Below, in pieces: positions 24,056-36,232 of a stretch of DNA of 64,000 nt (its first letter is position 1; each line of letters begins with the position of its first letter). The position numbers and the translations under genes were made by a program. This DNA comes from Melanocharis versteri (lineage: Eukaryota; Chordata; Aves; Passeriformes; Melanocharitidae). The notes beneath the pieces were generated by a model, which was given only the letters and a program-made list of their open reading frames with translations, had not been told where the DNA came from and made no database searches. The stretch is from NCBI GenBank assembly GCA_013397845.1, contig VZTG01003732.1:557176-621175 (forward strand), read 5' to 3'.

Positions 24056-25338
24056 GTGCTGCCTAACAGCAGGAAAAGAAAGGATGGCTTTGTTCAACCA
24101 ACCATTTTCTCAGCTTCTACCTCTGCCTTGTTCGCCCAGTGTGTCTCCTTAGCAAAATAATGACAGTGCTGACATATGTTGCAGAAGAACCAGGAAAGCT
24201 CCAGTTCTTTGCCAGAAAGCAAATTTACAGATATTTTCTTTGGGAAAATCGCCTGAAAAGAACGCACCTGGCTTTAAACTGATCTTTCATTCTCTTTCAA
24301 AATACAGGTTACTTTCACATTTCCATTTAACTCTACAACAGGTTTAAAATCTTCGGCTCCTTCTGGCCCTCTCCATCTCTTGTGATGGGTCAGGGACCTT
24401 GCCTAGGGTTTCAAGGTCTATTGGGAAAAAATTGCTGACATTTCCTTTCTCTGTCAGATCCAATAAGGACCCAAAGTTTTCCACTTCCAGTTCCTGGTCT
24501 CTCTGAAAGGAAGGCAGCAGTTCCAGGGTATTTATTCCTAAAATTTGTACTCAAGATTGTTTGACAATCAGTTTGACAGTCTTTTGAATAAAACATATTC
24601 CTGAAATGAAACTGAACTGTGGTAACCACTTTATTTCCAGAAGCTGTGGGATAACTTCTTTGGTCAATTATCATCAAGATGGGAAAAGGGTATTTACAAA
24701 ATTCCGATTCTCTGATTCTGCTACCCTGGAGGGAAATTATATCTAAAAGGAAAAATAGCTTAGAGGTTGCAGGGTCTGCCTTGGACTTTCTGGAGGAGAA
24801 ATGGCTTTCCCTGTCAGTAATGCCTCGTGTAGCCTTGGTCAGCCCCTTGGGCTTTGTCAATCCCAGAGCTCACACAGACAATTGCACTCAATCTGGCACA
24901 ATTTGTAGCTGCTGTGGGTAAGCTATCTCACGTTGTGATCAGATCCAGCTGTAATTTAAAAGCACAGATCTGTGCCTCAGCCTGGGTTTGTAGGTGTGTT
25001 TAAAATCAGCCTTCCTGAAATCAGTGGCATTTAGTTTTCCAAATGACTTGGGCTTGCTGACTAGCTCCAGGCTGATGGAGAAAGGTTCTTCACAGTGATC
25101 CCGGTCCTTCACCCCCCCACATTTGGGATTTGGATAGGACATGCCACAGCCCCTTCCAGCCTGCAGGCTGAGCTTTCCTCTTGTGAGGGCACAGGGGGCA
25201 AGGGGCAATGGGACCATGCAGGGCGCTTCCCGAGCTGCCAGGCTCCCCTGCTCAGACGCAGGTCTCACTGACTGCTGTAAAAGGGCGATGCTAACACTGC
25301 CTTCTCAGCCTCACAGCTGGATGGGGAGGAAAAATCCA
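24056..25338. other. Unique non-coding DNA
   Basis: Contains a 149-codon minus-strand frame (24411-24860) with no recognisable domain, signal peptide or repeat. A plus-strand frame overlaps it. I do not call it a gene. Otherwise nothing recognisable. Confidence 0.4.
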
Positions 25339-25404
25339 TTAAAGTTTGTGATATACTGATATACTATGGTTCTGGGAGCCACAGAAGTACCTAAGATAGA
25401 CAGC
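25339..25404 (+). mobile_element. Tail of an old MIR-like SINE
   Basis: 'TTAAAGTTTGTGATATACTG', 'ATATACTATGGTTCTGGGAG' and 'AAGTACCTAAGATAGACAG' match the tail of amniote MIR-like elements (TTTGTGAGGTGCTCAGATAC...ATAAGTACCTAAGATAGATAG). Only the tail remains. Confidence 0.6.
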
Positions 25405-25800
25405 TAATTGTTACAATTTTGGCAGTACATCCCATGATGAGGCACACTGTGAGCTCTGCGAAAACTCTTTTTTTAATAGATGATTTACTAAAGCTATTCA
25501 AAATATACAACTTTATTGTTTGGTGCATTCCAGCAGCCTAGAGGCCCAAATTGAGAGCGAGAGCCCATTGAGCTTCATGCTGTCCAAAATGATGTTAAGA
25601 GATGTTCACACACTGCCCTGATGAGCTGAGTATAATAGCCGAGAGCTGAGGGTGGTTTGTCATTGCAGTTTTATTGATGAGCTGAGATGCAGGAATATGA
25701 AGTCTAAGTCCCAAGGTCACAGAGCAGGACTCAGCACAGCTAAGACATGTATCCACTGCTGTGCCAGATCTGTGGTCAGGCACAAGACTATCCTTCCAGT
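25405..25800. other. Unique non-coding DNA
   Basis: About 400 bases between the SINE tail and the poly-T tract. Nothing recognisable apart from a doubled 'TGATGAGCTGAG' word at about 25620 and 25675. Confidence 0.4.
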
Positions 25801-25853
25801 ACTTTTTTTATTGTTTTTTTTTTGTTTGGTTTTTTTTTTTGGGTTTGTTTTTT

Positions 25854-25893
<40 letters not shown>

Positions 25894-25905
25894 GTTTGTT
25901 TTTTG

Positions 25906-25934
<29 letters not shown>
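25801..25934. repeat. Long poly-T / T-G low-complexity tract
   Basis: 134 bases that are almost only T on the plus strand with scattered G (and two A's near its left end). It includes an uninterrupted run of 38 T at 25855-25892 and two similar TTTGTTTGG/TTTGTTTTTTG blocks. Frames of Phe/Cys/Leu or Lys/Asn across it are artefacts. It is not the poly-A tail of a recognisable retrogene: I see no gene-like sequence on either side. Length in the assembly may be unreliable. Confidence 0.93.
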
Positions 25935-25937
<3 letters not shown>

Positions 25938-28900
25938 GCAAGTAAATAAGTTCTGAATTGCAGTGCTCCCAATTCTTGCCAAAAGTATACATAATTAATC
26001 ACTGTTTTTCACTGCACTTTACTGGTTCTTTTGCCCGGAGCATAGTGTGTGATGTGTCAAAAAGCATTAGAGGGGCCTGTGGTCATGCCATAATGACTTC
26101 ATGAAGTGGCTCCATCTATATGGCAAACTAAACAGTGCTAAGGCCTTTGGCTGTGGATATGGCATGACAGTGCTGGTTCTTTAACTCGGGGGAGCTGCAT
26201 CTGATGTGCCTGCTGGGAATGGGCCATAGCCAATGCTAAGTCCTAAACTGTGTCTGCAAGGTTATTTTGGAAAAAGCGTGCTATATACTGTTCAAACCAT
26301 TTAACAGGACAGCCAGTTGGGCTCCCTGGACTGTTTAATTTAGAAGTACAGATGTAGCCAGTAGACGGAGTTTGGGTCTCCTAAATACAAATTCTTTTTG
26401 TCCTATGCACGTGCCATCCTTAGACAGCTGCTGTTGTGTTCCTGTACTTTAGATCAAGATAATGGCTGATGGGGTGAATACTGAGATTCATCCATATTCT
26501 CCAGGTAGCTTTGAAAATCCAACCCAACTCTTAGGACAGAAAAAACAATCTAAAGAGAATGAATATGAGATAATTTTAGACCTTCAGCACTGTGATTGCT
26601 TCAAGCAGTGCAAAGCTGTAATGAAAAACTACATTTTCTTGTGCTCACACACGGGCATAGGTACATGCAGAAAAAGTATGTAACAGTTATATCAAGAAGC
26701 CTAGTGCTAGTTGGTAAAAAATGTCACATTTCATAGCTTTCACGTAATAGCCATCTTTTTTGAAACTGAAATACAACATCTAAATGTCAGCCTACTCCGA
26801 GTATCTTCAAATCCCCTTCTGATATTTTTTATGTGCTATTGTTCACTATATTGCATTTTTTAGTTTCCACTTGCTGTGATACCATGGCATTTGATTTTGT
26901 TCTGGCCAAGAGGCCAAAAACTCAGTTCAGTGTCAGGCATCTCACTGGTCCATGAATTTGCCATTTGTCTCACTGAGACACCGCGGATGATTGATACAGC
27001 CACTGTTCCGCCTTGCATGCAACAGGAACCTATAACTCCCACTAGGAACTCATTCTCCACCTGGTTTGGGGCCAGAAGTACAAAAGTGTTGTCATGATTA
27101 TGTCTTCTGACTCTTTGACCCAACGTCTTAGTACATCTTTCTTTTCAGTTTTTGGAGGCATAGTTTGAGGGTTTTTTACCCCTTAAATTTTTAAAGAAAG
27201 GGGCCTCCTTTAGTGTATTTCTTTCACAGGTGAAAGACATGAGGTTCTTATTTATTTTTATGAGGTTTTTCATTTTCAGTTTTTAATCAGTATCTAGTAC
27301 CTTTATATAGAAAGGAGTACATCACTCCCCATCTTGTACCCTTCTTAACGGAAAAGTAAATGGTTATTCTTTCCTTCTACCAGATGTATGCCTTCAAAAT
27401 ACTATAAAGATATGAAACCGATGGAGTTTCTAAATTATAAAGCAGGAGTTCTTTTATATTACCGTGAATAACAACTGGAAATCCAGTTCTTTATAATAAG
27501 TTATTTATTCTCCATTTTGAGGTTTTATCCACACCCCAGGAGGTGGCCATGTATTTTTCAACAGGTGCAGCATCAAGATTGCTATGATACTCTCAAACCA
27601 TATTAGATTGTATCCAGTGGAAAGAAATGAATTTGAAAGCAAGACTTACAGGCTGATGAAAAACGAAAATCTTTTCTCTTGTTGAATGCAAAATTTTCTA
27701 TTAGGTTCATAGCCGTTATCAGTATCAGCCTCATGTAAATACATATTTATGATCTAATACAGAGCACTGACAGTGTGTCTGAGAGAACAAGAATCTATGA
27801 GGTGTACTCTGGCCAGAAGATTTACAGAAGCTTCCCAAATCTTCTGAAAACTGTAACAATAGAGTTCTAAAGGGACAAAGGTGGTGGGCAGGAGGAGACA
27901 TCGCAATAGGATCACAACACACCATGGTTATTTACTTGCTTTTAAGGAAAAGTGAGCACATCTGTTTCTGATTCATGACAAGAAGTCAGGAAGGAGAGAG
28001 GCGTGAAAAGAAATTACGATTTTCAGAGGAGAGATTGGATGTCATGCTGGAGGAAACTTTTTTCTAGACTGAGTGGTTCTCAATTTCCTGCAAATGCAAT
28101 GCCCCATAACCATGACATTGTAAAAAGAAAGAGGAAGTATGTGATTTTCAGTTTCTAATGAGATGTGTGTTAAAGTTTCTGCTGTGGCTCATGCAACCCG
28201 ACTTACCAAAGTACAGAAACACTTCGTAATCTTCAACACTCTCTTCCTTTCAAACCTGGGAAAAGCTTTTGTCCTCATCACTGCAGATGAAGCACACAGA
28301 CAGAAGCAGCTATTTCCATGCAGTGACTTCAGGCGGGGTATCTGATGCCTCTCACCCTGTCTCCCTCATCCATGAGTCTCTTGGGGTCCCAGATATCTTC
28401 TTCTTGTGAAGTATCTCTTTCTCATGTAGCCAGAACATGATCTGCAGAAGAGAATAACTGTGTAAAAGGTCTTTTTCATATAAATCTTTAGCCCACAACA
28501 TTTATATTTCTATCCAGAAAAGACAAAGCAATGTCTACTTCTGAACCTGCTACGGCTGAACATATGCACAAAGAAATTTGTTGCAGTAGACACATGGAAA
28601 GAAGTCTTGCAAAATGAAATACCTGGGACCTTTAAGTCCTTCCACTAATACAATAAGATTTTCTTCTCTTTGTTCTTTTATAATTCACTGCTTTTTATAC
28701 AAACATATATCCATATACATATAAAATATGAAACATATGATCTAATTTTGATTTTATTTTTGTAAGTGCAGATGGCTCTGTTTCACAACAGCTAGGATCA
28801 TGAGAATGATAATAGCAAAAGCCTTATGTCTCTGTCCGTTTGACAGGGAACAGGACCCACTGTTCCTACAGACCATTTTTTCCAACTGCCTACCTCTTTC

Positions 28901-30287
28901 CCAACAAACCGTATTAAACAAATGGGGCAGATTTGGCGATTAGGAATCCAAATTTATTCATCTGTAGGCAGATGCCTATAGCTACTAGGCCACCTATAGA
29001 TACTTGCCCAGACTTGATATTCAGAAGAGAGTTGATCATGGGGTCAGTGCAGCCTCCGGAGACACTGAGATGGCCAGCAGCTGGAAGTGTGATACTGCTG
29101 TCTATGCAGTCACCCAGTGACATCTGAAATGCCTGCAGTATTTTACCTGCATGGGAAGGCTGTGAGGCTGCTTTGGGCCTTGTGCCAGCCCAGTGAGGCT
29201 CTCTTTCATGGCATTCGATGCTCATATGTGCCTGTTCAGCTGCCTAGGTAAGTGTCCGGTGCTGTCTCAGGTGTCATGGGCTGCCCTGAACTCCTCTTCC
29301 TGTCATCCATCTTATGGTGTGAGGGTCCTGACTAGCTTAGATGGTTGCAAGGAGCTGTCTGAGAAATAAGGAACACAGCAGCTGCCACCCTTCTCTTAGG
29401 AGCTGCATTCAAGTAGTCTCTTCTTGACCTTTGCTGACCTGTATGATGGTGAACAGCCATGCCTGTCACTGGCAAGTTGCCCTACTTGCCCTGCTGTCAT
29501 CCCTGCTCCCAGCTCCCCTTTACTTGTGGGAACAGCATCAGCCCTTGCTGTTCCCTGGCACATGTGCTGTATTGAATCCCTGGGATGTTTTAGTTGGCAC
29601 CTTGTTTAGTCAGCTGATTTTAACCTCTCTGCCTACATTGGGGTCTGCTGAAGCAGTCTCTAGGTGCCATTGTCTGTACTGACTTAGGGGAATTTCTGTG
29701 CCCTTCTGAAGCTGCAACTGGAGATATTAAGTCCTCAGTCATTTCAAATGGGAGTGGAGACCTGTTATGGGCTACTGAAAGAGCCTACAATGCTGGCTGA
29801 CCAGGAAGTTATTCCGGGTTGTCCGTAAAAGTGAGCAGGCAAGATCAAATATAGGAAATAACTGAAAGGTGACAAACAGCAGAAGCTTAGAAGCGACGCC
29901 CTTGGAGTAAACGGAACATTTTTAAGATGCCTTTAAAATTAATTACACTCTTTTGTTCTCTTGCAACACATCTAGGAGATATGCTGAAATTTTACATAAA
30001 TGATAGGCAGAATCGGCTTTTTCTTTGGGTCAAGGAATCTTTTTCCCTACTTATCTGAAATGTGCACAGTAATAAAATGTGGGATTAATGTGCATTAATG
30101 AAACTTCAGGCATACATATTTATGCATAGATTTTAGCATAATGATATACAAAAGAATTTTTCCAGTGAAATAATAATAATAACCAAAAAAATCAGCTAAT
30201 CTTTGCATTGTTTTTCTTTCCTTTTTGCTTTTCTTTTTTCTTGCTTTTTTTCTGTAACTTGGGGCACTTATCCAGCTATTATTTAAG
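25935..30287. other. Unique non-coding DNA
   Basis: About 4.3 kb. No exon or clear repeat. The block 28920-29240 ('GCAGATGCCTATAGCTACTA', 'CAGCTGCCTAGGTAAGTG') has the flavour of an old amniote repeat with GCCTA words, but I cannot place it. A T/C-rich stretch lies at about 30209-30252. Confidence 0.45.
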
Positions 30288-30362
30288 CCTCATGCCTATT
30301 AATGTCATTGAGGCTACTCATATGAATAAAATTAGGTGAATACCTAAGTGCTCTTCAGGACT
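30288..30362 (+). mobile_element. Old amniote LINE/SINE tail
   Basis: 'TTAATGTCATTGAGGCTACT', 'CATATGAATAAAATTAGGTG' and 'CCTAAGTGCTCTTCAGGA' align in order with the widespread reptile/bird tail pattern CATTGAAGTCAATGGGACTACTCATGTGC...TTAAGTGCTTTGCTGGA. Short and diverged. Its parent element cannot be named from this piece. Confidence 0.58.
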
Positions 30363-32999
30363 GAGTTTTCAGTAGCCAGGCTCCCAATAGGCATGCATAT
30401 TTGTTTTGATTCTGAGCATCTGCTGTACTTGGCCACAGCATCACCCATAACATTTGTGGAAAAGGTATTTCCCTTGCTAAAACAGTGGAGGAGAAGTAAT
30501 ACTTTTTGAAAGGCTGAGAATCTGTTTTGGTTTTGACAGCTGAACAGGTATCCAAATATCTCTTGAATGGCTATACATATGGAGCTTGTCTCGTTCAGAG
30601 CACTGGGTTTAGTGAAGCTTAAAACATGATTGAGGCAGTAATGTACATCTGCTTTACCACGAATTACAGCCTTCCCAAGCATCCAAGAGATTGAAGGGGT
30701 GGGATAAAAATACCTGGAGTTTCCTGAATAGGAATAACTTATAGGAAAGTGGCAAGGTGATAATGTCAAAATCCCACCATCTGCGATGTAGGGTCTGAAA
30801 CCAAACACCACCCTCTTCTCTTCCCATCCTGGGAATTGTGGACACCTCCAAAATGCTGTTCTGTTACAGGTCCTAAAGATTCTAACCAGCTTTGTACCCC
30901 TGTACCCTGTGTCCTGTGGGGCACGTTGAACACTCCTGTGCCTTTTTGGATATTAGAAAGGTATGAAGAAGAAGCCCAGAAGGTGTGTGCAATGTGAAAA
31001 ATGTTGTGCGATGTTGAAAAACCCAATAAAATCAAGTAGGACCACCAAACAGTAGATTTCCAGATAGGTCTGCCCTGTAAAGAAGCAAAGGGAGAGGGAA
31101 GAAGGCAGGGGATATGAACTGGAGGTGGGCACTTTTGATGAACAGTGCAGTGGACAGGTAAAAATCAAAGTAAAATTTGGCTAGGGCTTGGCAATTCCCC
31201 ATTCCTCCTCTATGTAAGTACCCAGATCTACATGCAAAGAAAGATAATCACATATAAAGATAGCTGTTATTCACCAGTGGTTATTTTTTTGTTGACCTAA
31301 TTAAAATTTTTAAAAAGTTAAAGCCATCCTGTCAGGAAACAGTGTTAAGTGATGTAAGTGCCCTTCAAATCCTGTGAGAAAAGAATTGCAAGTAAAATGA
31401 AGGAGCTACATCAACTTCCTCCATCTTGAGGATCTTTTTTCACAGTGGTGACTTAGAGAATATTTCCAATAATGGATATGTTTGCAGGAATCAGGACTGC
31501 TTTGCCTGCTGTTAGGAATGATGCTCATGAAACACAAGGTTGACTAAATCACAAGGATCCTGTTTTCAGTTTGTGGCCTGTGTTATCTCCCATGAGCTCT
31601 CAAAGTGAAGATGATTAATCAGATGAGTCCGAAAAATAATTCTGAAAACCACTGGAAGGTTTTTCAAGAGTGTTGCTTTGCATTTTATCCAAAGCTCTTT
31701 TCAGAAGGCAAGAAAGTACAGTGATAGACTTAGCTGTGCTGTTACACTGGGGCTGTCAGGGTTTAAGCATTGCTGTAATGTATCATGAGGAACACTGTAC
31801 CACTTGCATTGGATATGTGTCAAAGCTCTTTCTTTCTCTCTCTCTCCTTTATTTTCTCTTGAGCTGCAGAAGACAGGAGCATTTGTAAGCCATGAAGCAC
31901 AAAAGACAAAACAAAAGCATTTTTATTACTATAATTGAGAATTTGGAAGAGGGGAGTTACATGCTTGTACCTAATTGTACCGCAATTACCCTGTTTAATC
32001 CAGCAACAGGCTTCTTTCAAGCCTCATCACTATACCTGTGTAGAAGAATCTCATTTCACCACTTACAAAGGCTTGTCACTTTGGATATTAAGCACAATGA
32101 AGCTTTTCATTTTCTCTGCCTCAATTTTCCATAGGGATCATTAGAAAGATAAAGACAGACAATGCAGAATGTGATGTCATCAATGACATTGTACCAGGAA
32201 TGAATGTGATTCAATGTCTGCAATATTTACAAACAAGTAAGACACAAGTTATTAGTGTCTGACTGTTTACCTTACCTTCACTGCTCATATGTTCATTGCT
32301 ATTGGTGTAGGCAAACTCTTCATGGGTTTCTCTTGTTAAAATCCTAGCAGAGTGCTGCCATCCCTGATTTATAGATGGAGAAATGGCATTGAGAAAGATT
32401 ATGTCTGGTCTTTTGAGGACATTGCCTTCTATTTAAGTCAGCAGAAACAAGGTGCCCATGTTGCTCTGCGGACCTGAGCCCAAAGTCATCTACAAACTGA
32501 GTTCCAAGGAAGTCCTTTAATGATGAGTCTGACCCTCCTAGGTACTACTGATACAAGATCTTGTTTTGTTTTCACTCTCTGCCTGAGCAACACAGCCATC
32601 CTTCTACTCTCCCTTGTCTTACATCTGTTTAGGAGTACCTGATATGATCTGTGTTTTATCCCTTCCTTCTGCATGTGGAGAATCTAACCATTCATGGTTC
32701 CACTGATGCCCTAGTCATGTGCTATCACCCTCCTCCCCAGGCTGTGCAATGTCCTCACTCACAGGACAGCCCCAGAGGCTGCTCCAAGGGGCAGCCTTTG
32801 CTGCCTTGCTGAAATCCTTTGCTCTCTGTATCATGATACAGGCTGCTGTCTGTCTCCCATTTCTAATTATTGTGGCCTCTCAAGATCACAGAGAAACTTG
32901 AGGTATAAACAGGGTTTTCTGCTGCTCAACTTGAATGGTTTAAACCCTTTCTCTTTGTGCTTAGTCTTCTTGTTAGATAATGCTCTGTTTGAGCCTGAT
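30363..32999. other. Unique non-coding DNA
   Basis: Contains the longest domain-free minus frame of this part (30344-30811, 155 codons), overlapped by another minus-strand frame and without a family motif. About 32369-32400 ('TTTATAGATGGAGAAATGGC') is weakly MIR-like. No exon called. Confidence 0.4.
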
Positions 33000-33290
33000 G
33001 GGATAAACTGTGATGTTCCTCAGCACTCTACTCTGGCTCCTCTGCTCTTTAGCATTCATGTGCTGGGATCCCACTTCCCTGTCTTATAAAAGTTTGATAT
33101 CACCTAAGTGCTCCTCCCAGCTCAGAAGGCAGTTGGGTCCTTTGTGGTTTTGCTGTGCTGGTATATCCAGCCAGTGTCATCTTTACAGCTCTTTGATGAA
33201 TGCTGGACATTTGAGGCTGCACATTTGAAAACTGGCTCAAAATCAACTCCCATAAAATAGGGATTTTACTAGTAGAAAAACTCTGGTTGT
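33000..33290 (+). mobile_element. L2-like LINE reverse-transcriptase relic
   Basis: Three reverse-transcriptase blocks occur in the correct order. At 33009-33062 the translation CDVPQHSTLAPLLFSIHV matches the GVPQGS-x-L-x-PLLF-x-x-Y block of L2/Jockey-type RT. At 33098-33121 YHLSAPPS stands where the catalytic YHLYADDTQ block should be, so the two catalytic aspartates are gone. At 33227-33277 ENWLKINSHKIGILLVE matches the N-x-LKLN-x-x-KTE-x-LLV block. The first block is in a different frame from the other two, so at least one frameshift has occurred. The spacing is shorter than in intact elements. Dead fossil; the exact clade (L2 versus a relative) is inference. Confidence 0.7.
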
Positions 33291-36159
33291 CCGTTGGTAA
33301 TTTCTACATTTTAATGATAATTCGGTTCATCACTTTAATGATAATACAAAACCCTGCCTTTTTATAATGTCCTGCTTCCCAAAGGATTAAAAAACACTTC
33401 ATAAACTCAGTCTAATCTAATCCATCTCTTCCTGCAAGAATGAACCGCAGACTCCTTTGTAGTGGAAAGAAGTGGATGTCTAAGAACACAGAACAATGCT
33501 ACTGAGGAATTTGGGATGGGAAGTCCATATTATAAAGAATTACCATATGCTCATTGCTGTCTTTTTATGGGAAGTGGGAGGCAAAGTCACTTGGAGAAGC
33601 AGCTGAGGTTTGGTCGCTGTTGGTGATGACAGCACAGGTGCTGCAGGAGCAAGGGAGAGGACAGTGCAATCTAGGAGGAGGAGAGGGGACAGGAGGTTTA
33701 GCTGATACCCTGAAACAACAGGAGGTAGGGGCTAACCATGTGAAATGCCAAATACTGCTGGTTTTCTGAAGTGAATCTTGGATATGGCAAAATATGCTGG
33801 ACTGGAGTAATTGGGGATAATTAATTGGAACATCCATTCTCTGTTTTGAAAACAAAGTCTGTTTTTGTTCAAATTTACTGCAATCCAGTAATCTCCCTCT
33901 TACCCTCTTTCCTGGGGGAAAGGTAAACTGCTGTCATTTTATCTTCTTTTCTCTGGTCTTTTGCACTGCCAGATACTAACCATACTCAGCCTGTCTGTGT
34001 CTAACTCACTTCTGTCAATATGCTGTATTTTTACAAAGAACAGTAAGAATACTATGGGTATTCTGACCCATAGTTCAGAATTTGGGTAAACAATGAACTC
34101 ACACTCATGGTTGAGTGATAAAGCCACAACATGGTTGGATTGAATTTCACTCTGTAGTTTGCCAACAGTTTATTTCCAATCACCGTTCCTTGAAGCTCAA
34201 GTTGAATATTGCACATTAGCACTTAATATGTGTGGCTTTTTCTTGCCATATGAAAGGGGTTAATGCATCAGTGAATGATGCTCCAAACATATGTTTAGAA
34301 TGTCATTTACTGTGGCTATAGTTATTTGTCCAAGAAAATATCAACAAGCAAGACAGGTAATCACTATTCACCTTAACTATTATAATAACACATCCAATAT
34401 TCAGGAACAGTCAGGCTGTACTGTCCATATTTATTTTATTACTGACACAGATCTTTGAAGTTGTGTGATTAATTAATGCTTTTACCAATAACTTCAGTAC
34501 GTTTACTGGTGGGAAGTTATGATACTGAGTTTTCAATCACTTTTAGGTTCTGGGATATTGGGATATTATTTTTTTCCTTTTTTATTTTATTTTTTTCTGT
34601 GTGTGTGTGTTTGTTTGTTTGTTTTTGTTGGTTTTGTTTTGTTTTGTTTTTTTTGTTAACCACAGAAAAGCTTTCTGACTTTTCTAAAAATTTCCTTCTC
34701 CATTTTGGCATTAGGGTAGAGTCTGTGGTCTGAGCCCCAGAAACCACTTGGCATTTTTCACACAAAATGGTCAATGAGGAATTCTGATGTAGGAACAGGA
34801 GGTGCTGATGCTTCTGTCCCTCTCAAGGTTGGCTCTAAGGGACAGAGTCGATGAAGGTCTGGGGCTTCTGACCAGCTTACAAGGAGCCCTGGATAGTCCA
34901 GGCAGTCCTAGGACTATTTTAGATTGCACTTGAGATAGCTCATATCCTCATCCATCTCCCAGGTGGAATAAAACCATTTTTCTATCATCAGCTCACAGAG
35001 CATACAGTCTGCAGGTCTGCAGCCCATCTACAGTGTGTTTGGGGGACAATTAGATAATTTTGCCTTTTCAGACACGCTCTCAGTTCCTCCCTTGATGCTT
35101 TCAGGTGGCTGTGTGTGCTGGTAAATGCACCCAGCCCTATTCTGTGACTTGGCAGTCAAGTAGAAGAGAACCGACTGTGGTTGCACTATCAGACTTTGTA
35201 ACCACCCAAAACAAGATCACTCCGTCCAAACAGTTTTCCAGGAGTGGTTCCTGGTTCCTGCTAATGCCTTCACTATGCCCATGAGTTAATGAGCTTGTGA
35301 GCCCAAGCCAAAACCATGCAAGCAACTAGTGTAACAATGTAAAAGTATAGATTTAATATCACAGGTAATTACTGTAGACAGTCATTAAGTACATAGAGAC
35401 AGTGGTCAAGATTTATTAGTATAAATCACTCTGTTGCCTCAAACATGATTTATAACAAGGAACTTGGAGCAAAATAATCTTCTTTGTATTGCCAAGGAGG
35501 CAAAATATGCAGGAAACCAAGCTTACTTAACGATAGTTTATGTCAAAAGATGGTATTAGCACATCAGGAAAATGTACAGAGGGCTGTGGTAAATGTCACA
35601 GAGCATGTGGTCATCCTTATCAGCATCCAAGTAAGAGTACAGGTAAAACTAATTTCTAGTACAGACTGCACCTAACTGAAGGGATTATCAGTGAAATTAG
35701 TTTTTGGAAAGAGGGGTTATTTTGTAATAAAGTCTTGTTTTATCTGAAAAGCTGAGCTTTGTGAGATGGCATAGATAAATGCTTTCAGTCTGCACATGTC
35801 CTTCAGTGCTGGTTGATGGCCCCACAGGAGGAGAAAGTAAAGTATCAATGCAGAACAGAAAATGGCACTCATTAGTTTGTAATTAATGACAAGTGAGATA
35901 GGATAGCAAATGGAAGTGTGAGAGTGCTCAAGGGAATTCTTCTACAGCTCTTCCAAAAATATAATTTAGGTCTTTATGTTTCTGAATTATAGTGGAGCAA
36001 TTGCATTGGTTAAATCACCAAATTTACCATGATGTTGATAATTCGCGATAGGCTGTATTGAAAGAGTGATTAGAAGCCTCGACTACAATTTGTTCTCATT
36101 CTGGTTGGTGTTGTGTGTAGGAAAAGGCAAGGTCAGCAGAAGGGGAAGAAAAATCATTT
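33291..36159. other. Unique non-coding DNA with a T/G-rich tract
   Basis: Contains the T/G low-complexity tract listed separately at 34567-34656. Overlapping frames at 33554-33855 on both strands have no motif. No exon or element recognised elsewhere. Confidence 0.45.
34567..34656. repeat. T-rich, (TG)n and (TTTG)n low-complexity tract
   Basis: A run of T with single interruptions is followed by a short (TG) run, three TTTG units, GGTTTTG and TTTTG repeats, then poly-T. It is composite simple sequence. The frames through it on both strands are artefacts. Confidence 0.9.
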
Positions 36160-36232
36160 ATTTCCTTATTTTATAGATCCATGAGGACAGTAATGTAGTT
36201 TTCCCAAGGTCGGGCTGGAAGTCTATGGAAGT
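36160..36232 (-). mobile_element. Possible MIR fragment
   Basis: 'TTCCTTATTTTATAGAT' then 'ATGAGGACAGTAATGTAG' and 'TTTTCCCAAGGTCGGGCTGG' resemble the complement of MIR (TTATTTTACAGATGAGGAAAC...TTGCCCAAGGTCACACAG). Short and diverged, so tentative. Confidence 0.4.

Noticed and set aside
24411..24860. 149-codon minus-strand frame
   Set aside because: Composition looks protein-like, but no domain, repeat or signal peptide is visible. Cannot be supported without homology.
25788..26002. Poly-Lys/Asn and poly-Phe frames
   Set aside because: Direct products of the poly-T tract at 25801-25934.
26870..27123. Overlapping frames on both strands that might be an exon
   Set aside because: No recognisable protein motif and no convincing splice sites at the frame ends.
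28920..29240. Sequence with GCCTA words suggesting an old amniote repeat
   Set aside because: Could not place it in any family by block order, so not called as a mobile element.
29274..29290. TGTCATGGGCTG, similar to the LTR start at 63691
   Set aside because: Similarity ends after about 10 bases, with no TATA box or LTR end downstream.
30344..30811. 155-codon minus-strand open frame
   Set aside because: No recognisable motif or splice context, and overlaps another frame on the same strand. Treated as chance.
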